NCBI GenBank assembly: GCA_002257205.1
Contig: NCHM01000004.1
Location: 1 to 64,000, forward strand
Length of the DNA: 64,000 nt
Reading direction: 5' to 3'
Source of the DNA: Rhizobiales bacterium 24-66-13
GTDB taxonomy: Bacteria; Pseudomonadota; Alphaproteobacteria; Rhizobiales; Xanthobacteraceae
The notes below the pieces were generated by a model, which worked only from the letters and a program-made list of their open reading frames with translations, ran no database searches and had not been told where the DNA came from. This document shows positions 56,166 through 64,000 of this stretch, one piece after another (the first letter of the stretch is position 1; every line of letters begins with the position of its first letter). The position numbers were made by a program, and so were the translations under genes.

Positions 56166-56447
56166 TCAGACCGAAAGGTGCGCGGGGACGCGCAGATGGC
56201 GGCGCACCACGTCGACGAAGAGCGGATCGCGCTTCGCCGCCCACACCGCCGCGACATGGCCGATCGCCCAGATGGCGATGCCGACCAGCCAGAGGCGAAG
56301 GCCAAGGCCCACGGCGCCAGCGAGTGTCCCGTTCATGATGGCGATGGCGCGCGGCGCGCCACCGAGCAGGATCGGCTCGGTCAGCGCGCGGTGAACCGCG
56401 ACCGTGAAGCCCGGCACCTCGCCGGCTTGATCCACGACGCCCGCCAT
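56166..56447 (-). CDS. trbD: TrbD, right copy
   Basis: The 93-aa VirB3-like protein contains VPGFTVAVHRALTEPILLGGAPR and a hydrophobic hairpin (residues about 37-70). Its ATG shares one base with the trbC stop, as in the left module. Confidence 0.9.
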   Translation of the reverse strand: MAGVVDQAGEVPGFTVAVHRALTEPILLGGAPRAIAIMNGTLAGAVGLGLRLWLVGIAIWAIGHVAAVWAAKRDPLFVDVVRRHLRVPAHLSV

Positions 56448-56779
56448 CAGACGAGCGCTCCGCCGCCGAAGGAGAAGAAGCTGAGGAAGAACGAGCTGGC
56501 CGCGAACGCGATCGAGAGGCCGAACACGATCTGGATCAGCCGCCGGAAGCCGCCGGACGTGTCGCCGAAGGCGAGCGTCAGGCCGGTGACGATGATGATG
56601 ATTACCGCGATGATCTTCGCGACCGGACCTTCGATCGACTGGAGGATCTGCTGGAGCGGCTGCTCCCACGGCATGGAGGAGCCGGAGGCGTGGGCGGCGG
56701 GCGCCATCGCGACGGTAATTACGAGGGCCGACGCCATCATCATCAGGCGGCGAGGCAATCTGCGGGCATGCGAGATCAT
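56447..56779 (-). CDS. trbC: TrbC, right copy
   Basis: The 110-aa prepilin has a long signal sequence (cleavage probably after AHA near residue 32), then SGSSMPWEQPL and two membrane helices. The second half is nearly identical to the left copy (GDTSGGFRRLIQIVFGLSIA in both). Confidence 0.9.
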   Translation of the reverse strand: MISHARRLPRRLMMMASALVITVAMAPAAHASGSSMPWEQPLQQILQSIEGPVAKIIAVIIIIVTGLTLAFGDTSGGFRRLIQIVFGLSIAFAASSFFLSFFSFGGGALV

Positions 56780-57762
56780 GCGGATTCTCCTTCGTTGGGC
56801 TTCGGGGTGATGGGGGTGACGCGGTAATCGCCGTCCGGGCCGAGGCCCTCGACGCGTGCGAGTTCGGAGAGCCGACGGGCAGAGCCGCGGCCGGAGAGGA
56901 CGGCAACGATGTCGATCGTCTCGGCGATCAGCGCGCGCGGGACCGTAACGACGGCTTCCTGGATGAGTTGTTCCATCCGGCGCAGCGCGCCGATCGCGCT
57001 GCCGGCATGGATCGTGCCGATGCCGCCGGGGTGGCCGGTGCCCCATGCCTTGAGGAGTTCCAGTGCCTCGGCTCCACGCACCTCGCCGACCGGAATGCGG
57101 TCAGGGCGCAGGCGCAGGGATGAGCGGACGAGATCGGAAAGCGAGGCGACGCCGTCTTTTGTGCGCATTGCCACGAGGTTCGGCGCCGCGCATTGCAGCT
57201 CGCGCGTGTCCTCGATGATGACGACGCGGTCGTCAGTCTTCGCGACCTCTGCCAGCAGCGCGTTGGTGAGCGTGGTCTTGCCGGTCGATGTGCCGCCGGT
57301 GACCAAAATGTTGGCGCGTGCGGCGACCCCTTGGCGCAGCGTCTCGGCCTGCACCGCCGACATGATGCCGGCCGCGACATAGTCGTCGAGCGTGAACACC
57401 GCGACAGCGGGCTTGCGGATCGCGAAGGCGGGCGCGGCGACGACGGGAGGCAACAGCCCCTCGAACCGCTCCCCGGTCTCGGGCAGCTCGGCTGAGACAC
57501 GCGGGGCGCCGGCATGGATTTCGGCGCCGACATGGTGTGCGACGAGGCGGACGATGCGCTCGCCGTCCGCTGCCGACAGCCGCTCGCCCGTATCGGACAG
57601 CCCCTCGGAGAGGCGGTCGATCCAGAGCCGACCATCGGGATTCAGCATCACCTCGACGATGCTGGCGTCGTCGAGATAGCGCGCGATGGCGGGGCCAAGC
57701 GCGGTGCGCAGCATCCGCGCGCCGCGCGCAAAGCCTTCTGAATTTTGATGAGACGCCATCAT
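56776..57762 (-). CDS. trbB: TrbB, right copy
   Basis: The 328-aa VirB11-like ATPase has Walker [10 protein letters not shown] near residue 153 and [10 protein letters not shown], then RIPVGEVRG and [12 protein letters not shown]. Its start [17 protein letters not shown] has 17 residues up to the conserved ARM and supports the GTG start chosen for the left trbB. It is the first gene of the right trb operon. Confidence 0.93.
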   Translation of the reverse strand: MMASHQNSEGFARGARMLRTALGPAIARYLDDASIVEVMLNPDGRLWIDRLSEGLSDTGERLSAADGERIVRLVAHHVGAEIHAGAPRVSAELPETGERFEGLLPPVVAAPAFAIRKPAVAVFTLDDYVAAGIMSAVQAETLRQGVAARANILVTGGTSTGKTTLTNALLAEVAKTDDRVVIIEDTRELQCAAPNLVAMRTKDGVASLSDLVRSSLRLRPDRIPVGEVRGAEALELLKAWGTGHPGGIGTIHAGSAIGALRRMEQLIQEAVVTVPRALIAETIDIVAVLSGRGSARRLSELARVEGLGPDGDYRVTPITPKPNEGESA

Positions 57763-57805
57763 ACAACCCCGATTCCATCGGGGCTGAGACAGACCTTCCC
57801 CGGAC

Positions 57806-57870
57806 GGGGATGATTAAAAGGGCCTGATTTTGGGCCGATTCAACAAAGATTCATCGGCGTAGTAGTGTAG
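57806..57870 (-). promoter_or_regulatory. Probable trb operon control region, right copy
   Basis: On the minus strand ACTACTAC (57859-57866), CTTTGTTGA and TTAATCATCCC (57806-57816) recur in the same order and nearly the same spacing as upstream of the left trbB. The flanking sequence differs, so the motif appears selected. It may be a promoter or the binding site of the module's LysR protein. Confidence 0.5.
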
Positions 57871-57928
57871 CGTGCAAATACAGGAAAACGGCGGGGTCAG
57901 GATTCAGAAGGCGCGAGGCAAGTGATCG

Positions 57929-58405
57929 ATGACGGCAAATCTTCAACATGGAAGATCCGATACGGCGAGCCGATTCATCGCCGCGCCCGCCGACGTGATC
58001 TATCGCGCATTTGTCGACCCGGCCGTCTGACTACAATGGCTTCAGCCGGATGGTATGACCGGCCAGATCTACGAGTTCGATGCCCGGCCAGGCGGCACCT
58101 ACAGGATGGCACTGACCTATCGCCGCGATCATCCGAACGCGGGCAAGACATCCGAGGACACGGATGTCGTCGAGGGCAGATTCGTCGACTTAGTTCCGAA
58201 TGAGCGCGTGGTTCAGGTCGTTACGTTCGAGTCAGACGATCCACGATTTGCAGGCGAAATGCCGATGACGTGGAGCATTTCACCGATGGAAGGCGGCGCC
58301 GAAGTCTCGATCATCGCCGAGAACGTGCCGAGCGGAATAAGCAAAGTCGACCACGGTGTTGGACTTCGCTCGACCCTGGAAAATCTCGCGCGCTTTGTCG
58401 AATAG
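57929..58405 (+). pseudogene. SRPBCC (AHSA1-like) protein broken by an in-frame TGA
   Basis: The frame from ATG 57929 reads through FIAAPADVIYRAFVDPAV, meets TGA at 58028-58030, and continues in the same frame as LQWLQPDGMTGQIYEFDARPGG to LENLARFVE at 58405. Both sides match an AHSA1/SRPBCC domain (about 158 codons), so one nonsense change has interrupted the gene. A product from the internal ATG at 58055 would lack the first strand and helix. It lies just upstream of the ars cluster. Confidence 0.78.
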
Positions 58406-58729
58406 AGACGTATGTGCGTCGGTGCCGCCTCCGGTCATCCTCGAACGACTGGAACACGGCTGCTTACTCCGATCTTCCGCTTGCGCATTGAAATACAAGC
58501 GTCATCGATGAGTTTAGGCAGATCGCGGCGCGCCACACTCCGGTTCGTACTTTCAAACTACCCACACCGTTAGCCATTCCGCGGACTAATTGCGCCGCAG
58601 CGCCCCTTTCGGTGGGAAACCCGTCAAGCAACCAGCGAATCCGGCCGACCGCTAGAAATTCGCTGCATGGGCTGGCGTGGCGCCAACTCTTGGTATATCT
58701 GATATCTCAATAACTCTTGGAATGTTGAG
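58406..58729 (+). promoter_or_regulatory. Gap with probable ars promoter
   Basis: No gene is visible in the first 270 bp. Near the end, TATATCTGATATCTCAATAA (about 58,695-58,715) is AT-rich. CTCAA and TTGAG form an inverted repeat about 14 nt apart, directly before arsR. ArsR-type repressors bind such sites at their own promoter. The precise -35/-10 is not certain. Confidence 0.45.
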
Positions 58730-59098
58730 ATGACAATGCACGAAAAGCAGGCCCTCGACGCCTTCGCCGCGCTTTCGCAGGAAACAAGGCTCCGCATCGT
58801 CCGTCGTCTGGTGACAGCCGGCCCCGAAGGGATGTCCGCTGGCGCCATCGGAGAGGCGATGGACAGCGCGTCCTCCTCGCGCATGTCCTTTCACCTTAGC
58901 CATCTCGAACAGGCGGGGCTTGTCGAGTCCCGGCGCGAAGGGCGGTCGATCATGTACAGCGCGGCTCTGGTGACGCTCTCCAACCTTGTCGCATTTCTCA
59001 TGCGCGACTGCTGCCAGGGCCATCCCGAGGTGTGCAATCCGGCTGTCGCCGCGCTGTCCTCCTGTTGCGAACCCACGAAAGGCGCTTCCCATGTCTGA
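58730..59098 (+). CDS. arsR: ArsR-family arsenic repressor
   Basis: The 122-aa winged-helix repressor has the DNA-binding region SSSRMSFHLSHLEQAGLVESRREGRSIMY. The usual CVC site in the recognition helix is absent. Instead cysteines cluster at the C-terminus (RDCCQGHPEVC and LSSCCEP), a known alternative As(III)-sensing arrangement. It overlaps arsC by 8 nt and opens the cluster. Confidence 0.9.
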   Translation: MTMHEKQALDAFAALSQETRLRIVRRLVTAGPEGMSAGAIGEAMDSASSSRMSFHLSHLEQAGLVESRREGRSIMYSAALVTLSNLVAFLMRDCCQGHPEVCNPAVAALSSCCEPTKGASHV

Positions 59099-59633
59099 TG
59101 CAGATCAGCCTGACCGCATCTTCAATGTCCTTTTCCTTTGCACCGGCAATTCGGCCCGATCGATCCTCGCCGAGAGCATTCTGACCAAGGACAGTGCCGG
59201 CCGGTTTCGCGCGTTTTCCGCTGGCAGCCAGCCCAAGGGGGACGTCAATCCCTTCGCGTTGAAGGTGCTGAAGAGCTTCGACTATCCCGTCGGGGGCTTC
59301 CGCTCAAAGAGCTGGGAGGAGTTCGCGGGGTCCGACGCTCCCGTCATGGATTTCGTGTTCACGGTTTGCGACAACGCCGCCGGCGAAACCTGCCCGGTCT
59401 GGCCGGGCCAGCCGATGACCGCGCATTGGGGCATCGAAGACCCCGCTGCTGTGAAAGGTTCCGACATTCAGAAGGAAGCAGCCTTCGTCGCCGCGTTTCG
59501 TTACATGAAGAACCGGATCTCCGCTTTTTCAGCATTGCCGGTGTCGAGCCTCGACAAGGCTTCGTTGCGCGCGAAGCTCCTGGAAATCGGGCAATCGGAC
59601 GGCACGTCCTCGCCTCGCAACAGCGCAGCGTGA
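59091..59633 (+). CDS. arsC: Arsenate reductase, low-molecular-weight-phosphatase type
   Basis: The 180-aa protein has the P-loop LFLCTGNSARSILAE near residue 15 with catalytic Cys and Arg, and SDAPVMDFVFTVCDNAAGETCPVWPG with the further cysteines used in thioredoxin-linked turnover. It reduces arsenate to arsenite in the cytoplasm. ATG 59091 overlaps the end of arsR. Confidence 0.93.
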   Translation: MSDADQPDRIFNVLFLCTGNSARSILAESILTKDSAGRFRAFSAGSQPKGDVNPFALKVLKSFDYPVGGFRSKSWEEFAGSDAPVMDFVFTVCDNAAGETCPVWPGQPMTAHWGIEDPAAVKGSDIQKEAAFVAAFRYMKNRISAFSALPVSSLDKASLRAKLLEIGQSDGTSSPRNSAA

Positions 59634-59641
59634 GATCGGCC

Positions 59642-60067
59642 ATGGACGTTATCATCTATCACAACCCCGAGTGCGGCACCTCGCGCAACACTCTGGCGAT
59701 GATCCGGAACGCCGGCATCGAGCCGCATGTCATCGAATATCTGAAGACGCCGCCGTCGCGCGCGCTAGTGATGCAACTCATTGTGCGCATGGAGATCTCC
59801 GCTCGGGCGCTTCTGCGCGAAAAGGGCACACCCTACGCGGAGCTGGGCCTTGCCGATCCGGCGCTGACCGACGATCAGCTTCTCGATGCTATGATGGCGC
59901 ATCCGATCCTTATCAATCGGCCGATCGTCGTCAGCCCCAGGGGCGTCAAACTCTGCCGGCCTTCCGAAGAAGTGCTCGATCTGCTGCCGCCGCAGCAAGG
60001 CGAGTTCACGAAGGAAGACGGTGAGCGCGTTATCGACCAGCAAGGCCGCCGCATCGCGACGGCTTGA
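59642..60067 (+). CDS. arsC: Arsenate reductase, glutaredoxin-dependent type
   Basis: The 141-aa protein opens MDVIIYHNPECGTSRNTLAM, with the single catalytic Cys12 of the ArsC/Spx fold, and contains HPILINRPIVVSP near residue 90. It is a second, unrelated arsenate reductase in the same operon, using glutathione/glutaredoxin rather than thioredoxin. Confidence 0.93.
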   Translation: MDVIIYHNPECGTSRNTLAMIRNAGIEPHVIEYLKTPPSRALVMQLIVRMEISARALLREKGTPYAELGLADPALTDDQLLDAMMAHPILINRPIVVSPRGVKLCRPSEEVLDLLPPQQGEFTKEDGERVIDQQGRRIATA

Positions 60068-60075
60068 GGAAAACC

Positions 60076-61131
60076 ATGTCTACCTTTGAACGCTACCTCA
60101 CCCTCTGGGTCGCGCTCTGCATCGTCGTCGGCATCGCGTTCGGCCATATGATGCCGGGCGTGTTTCAAGCAATCGGCGTGGCAGAAATCGCCAACGTCAA
60201 TCTGCCGGTAGCGGTGCTGATCTGGCTGATGGTCATTCCGATGCTCCTGAAAATCGACTTCGCCGCGCTCGGCGAGGTCGGCCGCCACTGGCGCGGCATC
60301 GGCGTGACGCTGTTCGTCAATTGGGCGGTGAAGCCTTTTTCCATGGCTTTGCTCGGCTGGCTCTTTATCGGCTGGCTGTTCCGGCCCCTGCTGCCCGCCG
60401 ACCAGATCGACAGCTATATCGCCGGCCTCATCATCCTCGCCGCCGCGCCTTGCACAGCGATGGTATTCGTCTGGTCGAACCTGACCAAGGGCGAACCGCA
60501 TTTCACGCTGAGCCAGGTGGCGCTTAATGACGCGATCATGGTGGTGGCCTTCGCGCCCATCGTGGGGCTCCTGCTCGGCCTGTCCGCGATCACGGTGCCA
60601 TGGGGCACGCTGATATTGTCGGTGGTGCTCTATATCGTGATCCCGGTGATCGTCGCGCAGATCGTGCGCCGCCACCTCCTGGCGAACGGCGGGCAAGCCG
60701 CGCTCGACCGGTTGCTCGCGAAGCTCGGGCCGGTTTCGCTAGTCGCGCTGCTGGCGACGCTGGTGCTGCTGTTCGGTTTCCAGGGCGAGCAAATCATCGC
60801 GCAGCCGATGGTGATCGCGCTGCTCGCCGTGCCGATCCTGATCCAGGTCTATTTCAATTCCGGTCTCGCCTATCTGCTCAATCGAATATCAGGGGAACAG
60901 CACTGCGTCGCTGGCCCTTCGGCTCTGATCGGCGCGTCCAATTTCTTCGAGCTGGCCGTAGCGGCCGCCATCAGCTTGTTCGGCTTTCACTCCGGCGCGG
61001 CGCTCGCGACCGTCGTCGGCGTGCTGATCGAGGTGCCGGTCATGCTCTCCGTCGTGTGGATCGTGAACCGCTCCAAGGGTTGGTACGAGCGCGACGGGAA
61101 GGCCGCGGCTGTTGTGGAGGCAAACCGTTGA
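60076..61131 (+). CDS. acr3: Arsenite efflux protein Acr3
   Basis: The 351-aa membrane protein has ten hydrophobic segments. The Acr3 core cysteine is in [17 protein letters not shown] near residue 133, with the second conserved helix at [15 protein letters not shown] near residue 280. It exports As(III) using the membrane potential. Annotators sometimes call it ArsB, but the sequence is of the Acr3 (BASS-like) family. Confidence 0.95.
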   Translation: MSTFERYLTLWVALCIVVGIAFGHMMPGVFQAIGVAEIANVNLPVAVLIWLMVIPMLLKIDFAALGEVGRHWRGIGVTLFVNWAVKPFSMALLGWLFIGWLFRPLLPADQIDSYIAGLIILAAAPCTAMVFVWSNLTKGEPHFTLSQVALNDAIMVVAFAPIVGLLLGLSAITVPWGTLILSVVLYIVIPVIVAQIVRRHLLANGGQAALDRLLAKLGPVSLVALLATLVLLFGFQGEQIIAQPMVIALLAVPILIQVYFNSGLAYLLNRISGEQHCVAGPSALIGASNFFELAVAAAISLFGFHSGAALATVVGVLIEVPVMLSVVWIVNRSKGWYERDGKAAAVVEANR

Positions 61132-61844
61132 CCTTGCCAAACCTCCCTAATGTCGATGCCGATTGTATCGCTGTGCCGCGCATTGATCGACTGCGGGCAA
61201 CACCCTCGACCCATCCGCCTCGCATTCTGTTGCTCTACGGTTCGCTTCGCGAGCGGTCCTACAGCCGGTTTCTGACCCAGGAGGCCGAGCGACTGTTGAA
61301 GAACTTCGGCGCGGAAACCCGTATCTTCGATCCGCATGGTCTGCCGCTGCCAGATGGAGCGGAAGTCGATCATCCGAAAGTGCGCGAGTTGCGAGAGCTA
61401 TCGCTCTGGTCGGAAGGCCAGGTCTGGACAAGTCCGGAGCGTCACGGCGCCATGAGCGGAGTGATGAAGGCACAAATCGACTGGATACCCCTGTCGGTCG
61501 GCGCGGTTCGTCCAACGCAGGGCCGCACCCTTGCCGTCATGCAGGTTTCCGGTGGTTCGCAGAGCTTCAACGCCGTCAACCAGATGCGCGTGCTCGGCCG
61601 CTGGATGCGGATGGTGACGATTCCAAATCAGTCATCCGTTGCCAAGGCGTACCAGGAGTTTGATGAAGCGGGCCGAATGAAGCCGTCCTCCTACTATGAC
61701 CGGGTGGTCGATGTGATGGAGGAACTGGTCAAGTTCACGCTGCTGACGCGCGATGTCTCCTCGTATCTCACCGACCGCTACTCCGAGCGCAAGGAAAGCG
61801 GTGAGGCCCTGATGCGGCGAGTGAATTTGGTAGCAGCGACCTGA
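61128..61844 (+). CDS. arsH: ArsH, NADPH-dependent FMN reductase
   Basis: The 238-aa flavodoxin-like protein has the FMN loop [16 protein letters not shown] near residue 35, [20 protein letters not shown] near residue 105 and [14 protein letters not shown] near residue 132. ArsH proteins oxidise trivalent organoarsenicals. TTG 61128 is the start: GGAGG lies seven bases upstream and the codon overlaps the acr3 stop. Confidence 0.93.
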   Translation: MTLPNLPNVDADCIAVPRIDRLRATPSTHPPRILLLYGSLRERSYSRFLTQEAERLLKNFGAETRIFDPHGLPLPDGAEVDHPKVRELRELSLWSEGQVWTSPERHGAMSGVMKAQIDWIPLSVGAVRPTQGRTLAVMQVSGGSQSFNAVNQMRVLGRWMRMVTIPNQSSVAKAYQEFDEAGRMKPSSYYDRVVDVMEELVKFTLLTRDVSSYLTDRYSERKESGEALMRRVNLVAAT

Positions 61845-61929
61845 GCTTCTAGGTTGCTACCAACTGGTCGGCATGTCGCAACATAGCGCGTTGTCGGCGG
61901 TGAGCAGAACCAGCTTCAACGCCAGTCGG

Positions 61930-62358
61930 CTATTCGGCCTGCCCACCGACATCCTCCGAAATCTCCTGGCTCAGCTTCGGTCCCTTGGCCAGCCGACGGC
62001 CGAGCGCGACGACGAATTGATCATAGCGTTCGCCGGCTTTGGCGCGGGCGGCCTGCGCGGCAGGTTCCGGCAAAGCCGGCGTGGTTGCGACCCAGAAGCG
62101 CACGAACACGGCGAGCATCTCGACGGAGATGCCGACATCGCGCTCCATCCGCGTCATACGGCGATCGAGCTGGTCGAGCCGCTTGGTGATCGCCGCCTCC
62201 TGTCGCTCGGCCGCATCCGGCGAGAGGAAGGATTCAATGGCAGCCTCCGCCACGAGCGATCGGGAATGGTCGCGCCGCGCGGCATGTTCGGCGAGACGAC
62301 GCATCACGGCCGGATCAAGATAGACCGACAGCCGCTGTTTCCTGGGAGGTTTCGTCAT
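61930..62358 (-). CDS. CopG-like ribbon-helix-helix protein, right copy
   Basis: The 142-aa protein has the pattern LSVYLDPAVMRRLAEHAARR and SLVAEAAIESFLSPDA, a coiled-coil-like stretch and a hydrophobic segment, in the same order as the left copy. It follows traG by 7 nt. Unlike the left module, it is separated from trbB by 4.2 kb of arsenic cargo. Confidence 0.82.
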   Translation of the reverse strand: MTKPPRKQRLSVYLDPAVMRRLAEHAARRDHSRSLVAEAAIESFLSPDAAERQEAAITKRLDQLDRRMTRMERDVGISVEMLAVFVRFWVATTPALPEPAAQAARAKAGERYDQFVVALGRRLAKGPKLSQEISEDVGGQAE

Positions 62359-62365
62359 GGCGACC

Positions 62366-64000
62366 TCACAGCTCCATGCCGTCGCCGGGATCGAGCGAGA
62401 CCTGTCGCGCGACGCCCTGCATCATCCGGTTCATCCGGCTATTGCGGACCGCATCATCCTCGGCGTCGTCGGCAAGGCCGATCTCAAACTCGTTCTCGAT
62501 CGGCGCCTTCTTCTCGACGGGCTTCACGCGGTTCAGCTCGGGTTGCTGACGACGTTCGGATTCGGTCGGATCTTCATCGCCGATTTCCGCCGCCGGCTTC
62601 GCCTCGGTCACCTCCGGCTGGGCCGGGAGCGGCAGCGCCGTCCAGTCGTCGGGCCGAGCCTGTCTTGGTGGCACGATCGTCGGCGGCATCAGGATGCGTT
62701 CCTTGAAGCGCGCATCGTCGTAGTAGCGCGCCTTCTTCGCCCGGATCGGCGGCGTGCCCGCGACCATGACGATCTCGTCGGTCGGCGGGAGCTGCATGAT
62801 CTCGCCGGGGGTGAGCAACTGCCTGGCCGTCTCGGATCGAGAGACCATCAGATGCCCAAGCCAAGGCGACAGCCGATGCCCGGCATAGTTCCGCATTGCC
62901 TTCATCTCGGTCGCGGTGCCGAGCGCATCGGATACGCGCTTGGCGGTGCGCTCGTCGTTGGTCGCGAAGCTCACCCGCACGTGGCAGTTGTCGAGGATCG
63001 AGTTGTTCGCGCCATAAGCCTTCTCGATCTGGTTCAGCGACTGCGCGATCAGGAAGCTCTTGAGGCCATAGCCCGCCATGAAGGCCAACGCGGACTCGAA
63101 GAAGTCGAGTCTGCCGAGCGCCGGAAACTCGTCCAGCATCAGCAGGAGCCGATGGCGGTCGGCCTTCGCCTGCAGGTCCTCGGTCAGGCGTCGGCCGACC
63201 TGGTTGAGGATCAGCCGGATCAGCGGCTTGGTGCGGTTGATATCGGACGGCGGCACAACGAGGTAGAGCGTCGTCGGGTGCTTCCCACCCACGATGTCGG
63301 TGATCCGCCAGTCGCAGCGCCGCGTCACCTCGGCCACCACGGGATCGCGATAAAGGCCGAGAAACGACATCGCGGTGGAGAGCACGCCAGAGCGCTCATT
63401 GTCGCTCTTGTTGAGCAGCTCGCGCGCGGCGCTGGCGATGACGGGATGCGGTCCCGCCTCGCCCAGATGCGCCGTCTTCATCATCGCCGCCAGCGTCGAC
63501 TCGATCGGCCGCTTCGGATCGGAGAGGAACGCAGCAACGCCGGCGAGCGTCTTGTCCTCCTCCGCATAGAGAACATGGAGGATGGCGCCGACCAGCAGTG
63601 CATGGCTGGTCTTTTCCCAGTGGTTTCGCTTCTCCAGCGATCCTTCGGGATCGACGAGGATGTCGGCGATGTTCTGAACGTCGCGGACTTCCCACTCGCC
63701 GCGGCGCACCTCGAGCAGCGGATTGTAGGCCGACGATTTTGCGTTGGTTGGATCGAACAGCAGCACGCGGCCGTGCTTGGCGCGGAAGCCCGCCGTGAGC
63801 TGCCAGTTCTCGCCCTTGATGTCGTGAACGATGGCCGAGCCCGGCCAGGTCAGCAGCGAGGGCACCACCAAACCGACACCCTTGCCCGATCGCGTCGGCG
63901 CGAAGCACAGCACGTGCTCCGGCCCGTCGTGGCGAAGATACTCGCGCTCGTATCGGCCGAGCACGACCCCATCGGCGCCGAGCAGGCCGGCGGCATCCAC
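62366..64000 (-). CDS. traG: TraG/VirD4 coupling protein, cut by window edge
   Basis: The last 544 residues of TraG are visible, starting at the equivalent of left residue about 117. Walker A APTRSGKGVG and Walker B LLMLDEFPALGR are present. The sequence is close to the left TraG over most of its length and diverges mainly in the acidic tail. The N-terminal membrane part lies beyond 64,000. Confidence 0.93.
   Translation of the reverse strand: MDAAGLLGADGVVLGRYEREYLRHDGPEHVLCFAPTRSGKGVGLVVPSLLTWPGSAIVHDIKGENWQLTAGFRAKHGRVLLFDPTNAKSSAYNPLLEVRRGEWEVRDVQNIADILVDPEGSLEKRNHWEKTSHALLVGAILHVLYAEEDKTLAGVAAFLSDPKRPIESTLAAMMKTAHLGEAGPHPVIASAARELLNKSDNERSGVLSTAMSFLGLYRDPVVAEVTRRCDWRITDIVGGKHPTTLYLVVPPSDINRTKPLIRLILNQVGRRLTEDLQAKADRHRLLLMLDEFPALGRLDFFESALAFMAGYGLKSFLIAQSLNQIEKAYGANNSILDNCHVRVSFATNDERTAKRVSDALGTATEMKAMRNYAGHRLSPWLGHLMVSRSETARQLLTPGEIMQLPPTDEIVMVAGTPPIRAKKARYYDDARFKERILMPPTIVPPRQARPDDWTALPLPAQPEVTEAKPAAEIGDEDPTESERRQQPELNRVKPVEKKAPIENEFEIGLADDAEDDAVRNSRMNRMMQGVARQVSLDPGDGMEL

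Larger units (their letters stand above)
38454..64000. mobile_element. Right integrative/conjugative element (partial) with Hg and As cargo
   Basis: A tyrosine integrase lies next to tRNA 3'-end remnants. It is followed by a mercury cluster, a second trb operon, an arsenic cluster, copG and traG. The tRNA-fMet fragment is on the minus strand. Because elements insert at the 3' end of a tRNA and leave a 3' fragment at the far end, this predicts an element extending to higher coordinates. The other end lies beyond 64,000. The boundary call is inference. Confidence 0.5.

Overview
The window is GC-rich DNA from an alphaproteobacterium, most likely a Hyphomicrobiales (Rhizobiales)-type host. The protein families, long ATGA-overlapped operons and IncP-like Trb conjugation genes fit that group; the species cannot be named from the sequence. 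Almost everything here is accessory DNA: two separate conjugation (traG/trb) modules pointing toward each other, with metal, metalloid and halide resistance cargo between and within them.

Layout. (1) 212-17,662 (+): a nearly complete integrative-conjugative backbone of parA, a small basic protein, DUF2840, traF, DUF736, lytic transglycosylase, RlxS-type relaxase, traG, a CopG-like gene and trbBCDEJ-K(alt)-LFGI-DUF2274, followed by a convergent LysR gene. (2) 18,665-38,237: a roughly 19.5-kb fluoride-tolerance island. I find five candidate fluoride (crcB-motif) riboswitches in it. They precede two MutS-like ATPases (-), a 93-aa unknown (+), an enolase operon (-), a gpmA/phosphatase/crcB/usp operon (+), and a CLC-type transporter fused to a DUF190 domain (-). 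Other members are undecaprenyl-diphosphatase, a P-type proton ATPase, an RpiR regulator, a CNNM/CBS protein, a COG4280 membrane protein, a tyrosine-phosphatase-like protein, a ChrB-N protein and a CDF-like transporter. (3) 38,454-40,494: a junction holding a 3' fragment of tRNA-fMet, a second tRNA-like remnant, a tyrosine integrase and an intact tRNA-Arg(CCG). (4) 40,641-47,054: hisI, a MerR-type promoter ahead of a small membrane protein, a flavoprotein disulfide reductase, and merR/merTPFAB. (5) 47,051-57,762 (-): a second trb operon with its own LysR gene. (6) 57,929-61,844 (+): an SRPBCC pseudogene and an arsenic cluster (arsR, two arsC types, acr3, arsH) sitting between trbB and copG. (7) 61,930-64,000 (-): copG and a traG cut by the window edge.

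How it works together. In the fluoride island, CrcB and the CLC protein would lower cytoplasmic fluoride. Back-up copies of fluoride-sensitive phospho-enzymes (enolase, phosphoglycerate mutase and possibly others) would keep metabolism running, and most of this appears to be switched by fluoride-sensing RNA. Several riboswitches share a design in which a downstream segment can pair with the 3' strand of the aptamer. In one case that segment is the ribosome-binding site of the next gene.

The two trb modules are homologous but diverged and lie in inverted orientation. The right one carries a 52-nt deletion at the end of trbI, and its LysR gene has no standard start codon where it abuts merB. 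The tRNA remnants beside the integrase suggest that two integrative elements lie in tandem and meet near 38.45 kb.
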